64,000 bases of DNA from Pimelobacter simplex (GTDB lineage Bacteria; Actinomycetota; Actinomycetes; Propionibacteriales; Nocardioidaceae), in assembly GCF_024662235.1 (NCBI RefSeq), contig NZ_CP096276.1, positions 5,952,001 to 6,016,000 on the forward strand. The letters run 5' to 3'. Position numbers and translations under genes: made by a program. The notes under the pieces are model-generated. The model saw only the letters and a list, made by a program, of their open reading frames with translations. It ran no database searches and was not told where the DNA came from. Positions 60,721 to 64,000 of this stretch are shown here, one piece after another; the stretch's first letter is position 1, and every line of letters starts with the position of its first letter.

Positions 60721-60990
60721 ATGCCCCGCAAGACCCCCGGACCCAGTGTCAAGAACCCCGACGCCTACGAGGCGCTGCGCGACGACGGCGCCAGCAAGGA
60801 GAAGGCCGCCCGGATCTCCAACGCCATGGCTGCCGAGGGTGCCTCGACGGTCGGCCGCCGCGGCGGCAAGGCCGAGCCCTACGAGGAGTGGACCGTCGCC
60901 GAGCTGCGCAAGCGCGCCAGCGAGCTCGGCATCGAGGGCCGCTCGTACATGAAGAAGGCGCGCCTGGTCAGGGCGCTGCGCGAGCACTAG
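60721..60990 (+). CDS. Rho-N/SAP-like small protein (DUF7218 type)
   Basis: An 89-residue basic protein: N-terminal part NPDAYEALRDDGASKEKAARISNAMA (DUF7218 type) and C-terminal Rho-N/SAP-like motif WTVAELRKRASELGIEGRSYMKKARLVRALREH, which may bind nucleic acid. Common in actinobacteria; function unknown, possibly stress-linked as its promoter looks SigB-like. Confidence 0.82.
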   Translation: MPRKTPGPSVKNPDAYEALRDDGASKEKAARISNAMAAEGASTVGRRGGKAEPYEEWTVAELRKRASELGIEGRSYMKKARLVRALREH

Positions 60991-61011
60991 CCCGCGCGGC
61001 TGCCCCGCGGG

Positions 61012-62748
61012 CTATATCCAGCGGGAGAACCAGATCCGGTCGAGCCACTCCCGGTGCGTCAGCATCTGGTTGGTCCAGATCGGGTAGAACCACGCGAAGT
61101 TCACCAGCGTCAGGATCACGAACGCCCCACCCACGATCACCCCCGCCGTACGACGTGCCGAGGGCGCGCGCGAGGGCCCGATCAGGGTCCCGATGCTGAG
61201 CGTGATCGCGATGACGGTGAAGGGCAGCACGGCGATCGCGTAGAACAGGAAGATCGGGCGTTCGTCGTACATGAGCCAGGGCAGCCAGGTCGACAACGCC
61301 CCGACCACCGCCAGTCCGTAGCGCCAGTCGCGCGCGCCGATCCACATCACGACCGAGAACAGCAGCGCGACGACGCCGCCCCACCACAGCACGGGCGTGG
61401 GGATGAGCAGGACCTGCTTGATGCAGTCGCTGCCGGCGGGGGCGTCGCAGCCCGGCGTGCTCGGCGGGATGTCGTTGGTGACGGCCACCCCGACGGGCCG
61501 GTTGATGAGCAGCCACCCCGACGGTTTCGACTCGTAGAAGTGCGTCGAGCAGTTCAGGAAGTGCGTGTGGAACGTGTAGACGTCCTGGTGGTAGTACCAG
61601 AGCGAGCGCAGCGACTGCCACACCTCGCCCAGGCCGCTCGCGTCCTTCTCGGTCGCGGTCGGCCACTTCTTGGAGGTGTCGAGGTTCGTGGCGACGTAGG
61701 AGTCGTCGTCCTTGGCGCAGTGGCCCTGCCCCGTGTACTGGCGGTACTGCGTCGAGCTGAGGTGCTCCTCGTACTGGTCGGCGTGCGCGAGCCAGCCGCC
61801 CCAGGTGGCGATGTAGACGAGGATCGCGACGATCACCAGCTGCAGGAACGCCGGGATGCCGTCGACGAGCGCGCCCTTGGCGACGGCCCAGCGGATGCCG
61901 AGCGAGCGGCGCGCGTTGGCGCTCCACAGCCAGCACATCACGCCCAGCGCGGCGAGGGGGTAGGCCGCCGTCCACTTGGTCCCGATCGCGAGGCCGAAGC
62001 AGACGCCGGCGGCGAGCAGCCACGGCCGGAACAGGATCCGCGGGCCCCACCCGCTCAGCGCCACCCCGTCGTCCGTACGACGGGCGAGCCTGGCCAGTCG
62101 TGCTCGGTGCCAGTCGCGGTCCGCGACGAGGCAGGACACCGCACAGAGCAGGAACAGCGCGAGGAAGATGTCGAGCAACGCCAGCCGCGACAGCACGAAG
62201 TGCAGGCCGTCGAGCATGAGCAGCGTGCCGGCGACGCAGCCGAGCATGGTGGACCCGGTCATCCGGCGGACCAGGCGGCAGATCACCAGCACCATCAGCG
62301 CGCCCGCGACGGCGGAGGCGATCCGCCAGCCGAACGGGTCCATGCCGAAGGCCTTCTCGCCGAGCGCGATCAGCCACTTGCCGACGTCCGGGTGCACCGC
62401 GAGCGACGGGTCGCCGGTCCAGATCCCCTGGGTGTGCCCGGAGAGGATGTCGGCGTTGATGTCGGTCTTGGTGTTGCCGTCGGCGTCGGCGACGTAGGTC
62501 TGGATGTAGCCGTTGTTGAGCAGCGACCACGCGTCCTTGGCGTAGTACGTCTCGTCGAAGGCGAACCGGTGCGGGTTGCCGAGCCCGACCACCCGCAGCG
62601 CGAACGCCAGCAGGGTGAGCGCGATCGGGGCGAGCCAGCCGACGAGCTTCTCGCGGCGCCCGAGCCGGCGCAGCGGGTTCACCGCGCGTTCGACGGCCAG
62701 CGGCACGCGCTGCCCGAGCGCGGTGCGGGAGAGGCCGGTCACGGTCAC
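61012..62748 (-). CDS. Dolichyl-phosphate-mannose--protein mannosyltransferase
   Basis: A 578-residue multi-helix membrane enzyme of the PMT family (GT39): the catalytic acidic pair in [16 protein letters not shown], the [17 protein letters not shown] loop, [19 protein letters not shown], and the PMT_4TMC C-terminal part. It transfers mannose from polyprenyl-phosphate to Ser/Thr of exported proteins. GTG start at 62748 (or 62742), divergent from rsmI with 40 bases between. Confidence 0.93.
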   Translation of the reverse strand: MTVTGLSRTALGQRVPLAVERAVNPLRRLGRREKLVGWLAPIALTLLAFALRVVGLGNPHRFAFDETYYAKDAWSLLNNGYIQTYVADADGNTKTDINADILSGHTQGIWTGDPSLAVHPDVGKWLIALGEKAFGMDPFGWRIASAVAGALMVLVICRLVRRMTGSTMLGCVAGTLLMLDGLHFVLSRLALLDIFLALFLLCAVSCLVADRDWHRARLARLARRTDDGVALSGWGPRILFRPWLLAAGVCFGLAIGTKWTAAYPLAALGVMCWLWSANARRSLGIRWAVAKGALVDGIPAFLQLVIVAILVYIATWGGWLAHADQYEEHLSSTQYRQYTGQGHCAKDDDSYVATNLDTSKKWPTATEKDASGLGEVWQSLRSLWYYHQDVYTFHTHFLNCSTHFYESKPSGWLLINRPVGVAVTNDIPPSTPGCDAPAGSDCIKQVLLIPTPVLWWGGVVALLFSVVMWIGARDWRYGLAVVGALSTWLPWLMYDERPIFLFYAIAVLPFTVIAITLSIGTLIGPSRAPSARRTAGVIVGGAFVILTLVNFAWFYPIWTNQMLTHREWLDRIWFSRWI

Positions 62749-62788
62749 GATGCGGAAGCCTACGCAACCGGTCTGCAAGGATCGGGAC

Positions 62789-63625
62789 GTGAGTGGAGTC
62801 CTGGTGCTGGCGGGCACGCCGATCGGTCAGGTGGGCGACGCCCCGCCCCGGCTCGCCGCCGAGCTCGCGGGCGCCGATGTGGTCGCTGCCGAGGACACCC
62901 GCCGCCTGCGCCGCCTGGTCACCGACCTCGGCATCGAGCTCAGCGGGCGCGTGGTGTCGTACTTCGAGGGCAACGAGGCCGCGCGGACGCCGTCGCTCGT
63001 CGAGGCGCTGGTCGCCGGCGAGCGCGTGGTGCTGGTGACCGACGCGGGGATGCCGAGTGTCTCCGACCCGGGCTACCGCCTGGTCGCGGCGGCGGTCGAG
63101 GCCGGCGTACGGGTGACCGCGGTGCCCGGGCCGTCCGCCGTCCTCACGGCGCTGGCCGTGTCGGGACTGCCGGTCGACCGGTTCTGCTTCGAGGGCTTCC
63201 TGCCGCGCAAGGCGGGGGAGCGGTCCCGGCGGCTCGCGGACCTCGCCGGCGAGCAGCGCACGATGGTGTTCTTCGAGGCGCCGCACCGCACCGAGGCCGC
63301 GCTGGCCGCGATGCGCGACGCCTTCGGCCCCGACCGGGCCGCCGTCGTGTGCCGGGAGCTGACCAAGACCCACGAGGAGGTACGCCGCGACGGGCTCGCC
63401 GCGCTCGTCGACTGGGCGGCCGAGGGGATCCGCGGCGAGGTGACCATCGTCGTCACCGGCGCGACCCCCGGCACCGCCGTCGCCTCCGACCCGGACAGCC
63501 TGCGTGCGGCCGTGGCCGCGCTCGAGGAGTCCGGCATGCGGCGCAAGGAGGCGATCGCCGCGGTCGCCGTGCAGGCTGGACTCCCCAAGCGCGACGTCTA
63601 CCAGGTGGTGCACATCGATGGTTGA
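62789..63625 (+). CDS. rsmI: 16S rRNA (cytidine(1402)-2'-O)-methyltransferase
   Basis: A 278-residue tetrapyrrole-methylase-fold enzyme that methylates C1402 of 16S r[74 protein letters not shown] and the C-terminal [30 protein letters not shown] start at 62789. It overlaps the next gene by eight bases. Confidence 0.95.
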   Translation: MSGVLVLAGTPIGQVGDAPPRLAAELAGADVVAAEDTRRLRRLVTDLGIELSGRVVSYFEGNEAARTPSLVEALVAGERVVLVTDAGMPSVSDPGYRLVAAAVEAGVRVTAVPGPSAVLTALAVSGLPVDRFCFEGFLPRKAGERSRRLADLAGEQRTMVFFEAPHRTEAALAAMRDAFGPDRAAVVCRELTKTHEEVRRDGLAALVDWAAEGIRGEVTIVVTGATPGTAVASDPDSLRAAVAALEESGMRRKEAIAAVAVQAGLPKRDVYQVVHIDG

Positions 63626-64000
63626 GCTCACGACCCCGGCCCGGATCACGACCGTCCAGCGCGACGGCCTCGTGCTCGACGTCCTCGACGAGGGCCCGAT
63701 CGACGGTGAGGTCGTGGTGCTGCTCCACGGCTTCCCCGAGCGTGCCGACTGCTGGCGCCTGGTGGCGCCGATCCTCCGCGAGGCGGGCTACCGCACGCTC
63801 GCGATGGACCAGCGCGGCTACTCCCGAGGCGCCCGTCCGAAGCGGCGCCGCGACTACCGGATGACCGAGCTGCTCGGCGACGTCCGCGCGCTCGCCGAGC
63901 AGGCCGGCGGCCGGGTGCACGTCGTGGGCCACGACTGGGGAGCCATCCCCGCCTGGCTCATCGCGATGCACCACCCCGAGCTCGTCGCGAGCCTCACGGC
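63618..64000 (+). CDS. Alpha/beta-fold hydrolase (3' end outside window)
   Basis: The first 127 residues of an epoxide-hydrolase-like alpha/beta hydrolase: [22 protein letters not shown] (oxyanion loop), [14 protein letters not shown], and the nucleophile elbow [14 protein letters not shown], where Asp takes the nucleophile position as in epoxide hydrolases and haloalkane dehalogenases. The ATG at 63618 overlaps the rsmI stop. The rest is beyond the window. Confidence 0.85.
   Translation, partial: MVELTTPARITTVQRDGLVLDVLDEGPIDGEVVVLLHGFPERADCWRLVAPILREAGYRTLAMDQRGYSRGARPKRRRDYRMTELLGDVRALAEQAGGRVHVVGHDWGAIPAWLIAMHHPELVASLT

Noticed and set aside
1..64000. CRISPR arrays, IS elements, rRNA genes or prophage
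   Set aside because: No regularly spaced repeats, transposase or integrase motifs, attachment-site duplications or rRNA sequence were seen; only one tRNA was found.

Overview
The window is very GC-rich (about 70% or more by eye), dense with overlapping genes and GTG starts, and carries actinobacterial hallmarks: a GlpR/SepX divisome receptor, a SigB/SigF-type sigma factor, an ANTAR protein, a DevR/NarL-type regulator, a DUF222 relic and a protein O-mannosyltransferase. With a complete Gram-positive flagellar and chemotaxis system, this suggests a motile actinobacterium, most likely Nocardioidaceae (Nocardioides-like). That assignment is inferred from gene content, not from a search.

Layout. 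1-9.0 kb: housekeeping genes: an fmdB-like zinc ribbon behind a CIRCE operator, a penicillin-acylase-family hydrolase, 5-formyl-THF cyclo-ligase, then a tightly packed run of UGPase-moeA-moaC-moaB-GNAT followed by glpR/sepX. 9.1-16.3 kb: tRNA-Ala, small unknown genes, an ABC-F ATPase with a possible attenuating leader, a three-frame gene relic, two PAP2 phosphatases, an NTF2-like protein, an HdeD-like protein, an alpha/beta hydrolase and a thioesterase. 16.5-18.0 kb: a two-GAF sensor kinase.

18.0-37.9 kb: one block on the minus strand encoding basal body, C-ring, export gate, hook and stator (flgBC-fliEFGHIJ-peptidoglycan hydrolase-fliK-flgDE-flbD-motAB-fliL-fliMNOPQR-flhBA). 38-42.6 kb: a truncated DUF222 gene, then cheY, cheX, cheY and cheR, with cheB divergent. 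42.6-44 kb: an ECF sigma factor and its membrane partner. 44-51.9 kb: fliS, fliD, fliC and fliA on the minus strand; flgN, flgK, flgL, fliW, an SDR relic and csrA on the plus strand. 52-57 kb: cheA, cheW and a cytosolic chemoreceptor. 57-64 kb: an orphan response regulator, a stress sigma factor, a PAS-ANTAR protein, small stress-type proteins, protein mannosyltransferase, rsmI and a partial hydrolase.

The main result is regulatory. Ten sites share one two-box promoter, CTCAGG-N15-CCGATnnn (always exactly 15 bases), which fits the FliA sigma factor encoded here. They precede early (flgB, fliM, flhA), middle (flbD-mot, flgN) and late (fliC, cheA, cheR, cheB) operons, and also the GAF kinase 1.5 kb outside the flagellar block. 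In four of them (fliM, cheA, cheR, cheB) exactly six bases separate the -10 box from the start codon, predicting leaderless mRNAs. In four others (flgB, flhA, flbD-motAB, fliC) the predicted mRNA begins with a small hairpin showing GGA in its loop, the signature of CsrA targets; csrA and its antagonist fliW are present. Together this suggests a flat FliA regulon with a CsrA-FliW layer that touches only the operons with leaders.
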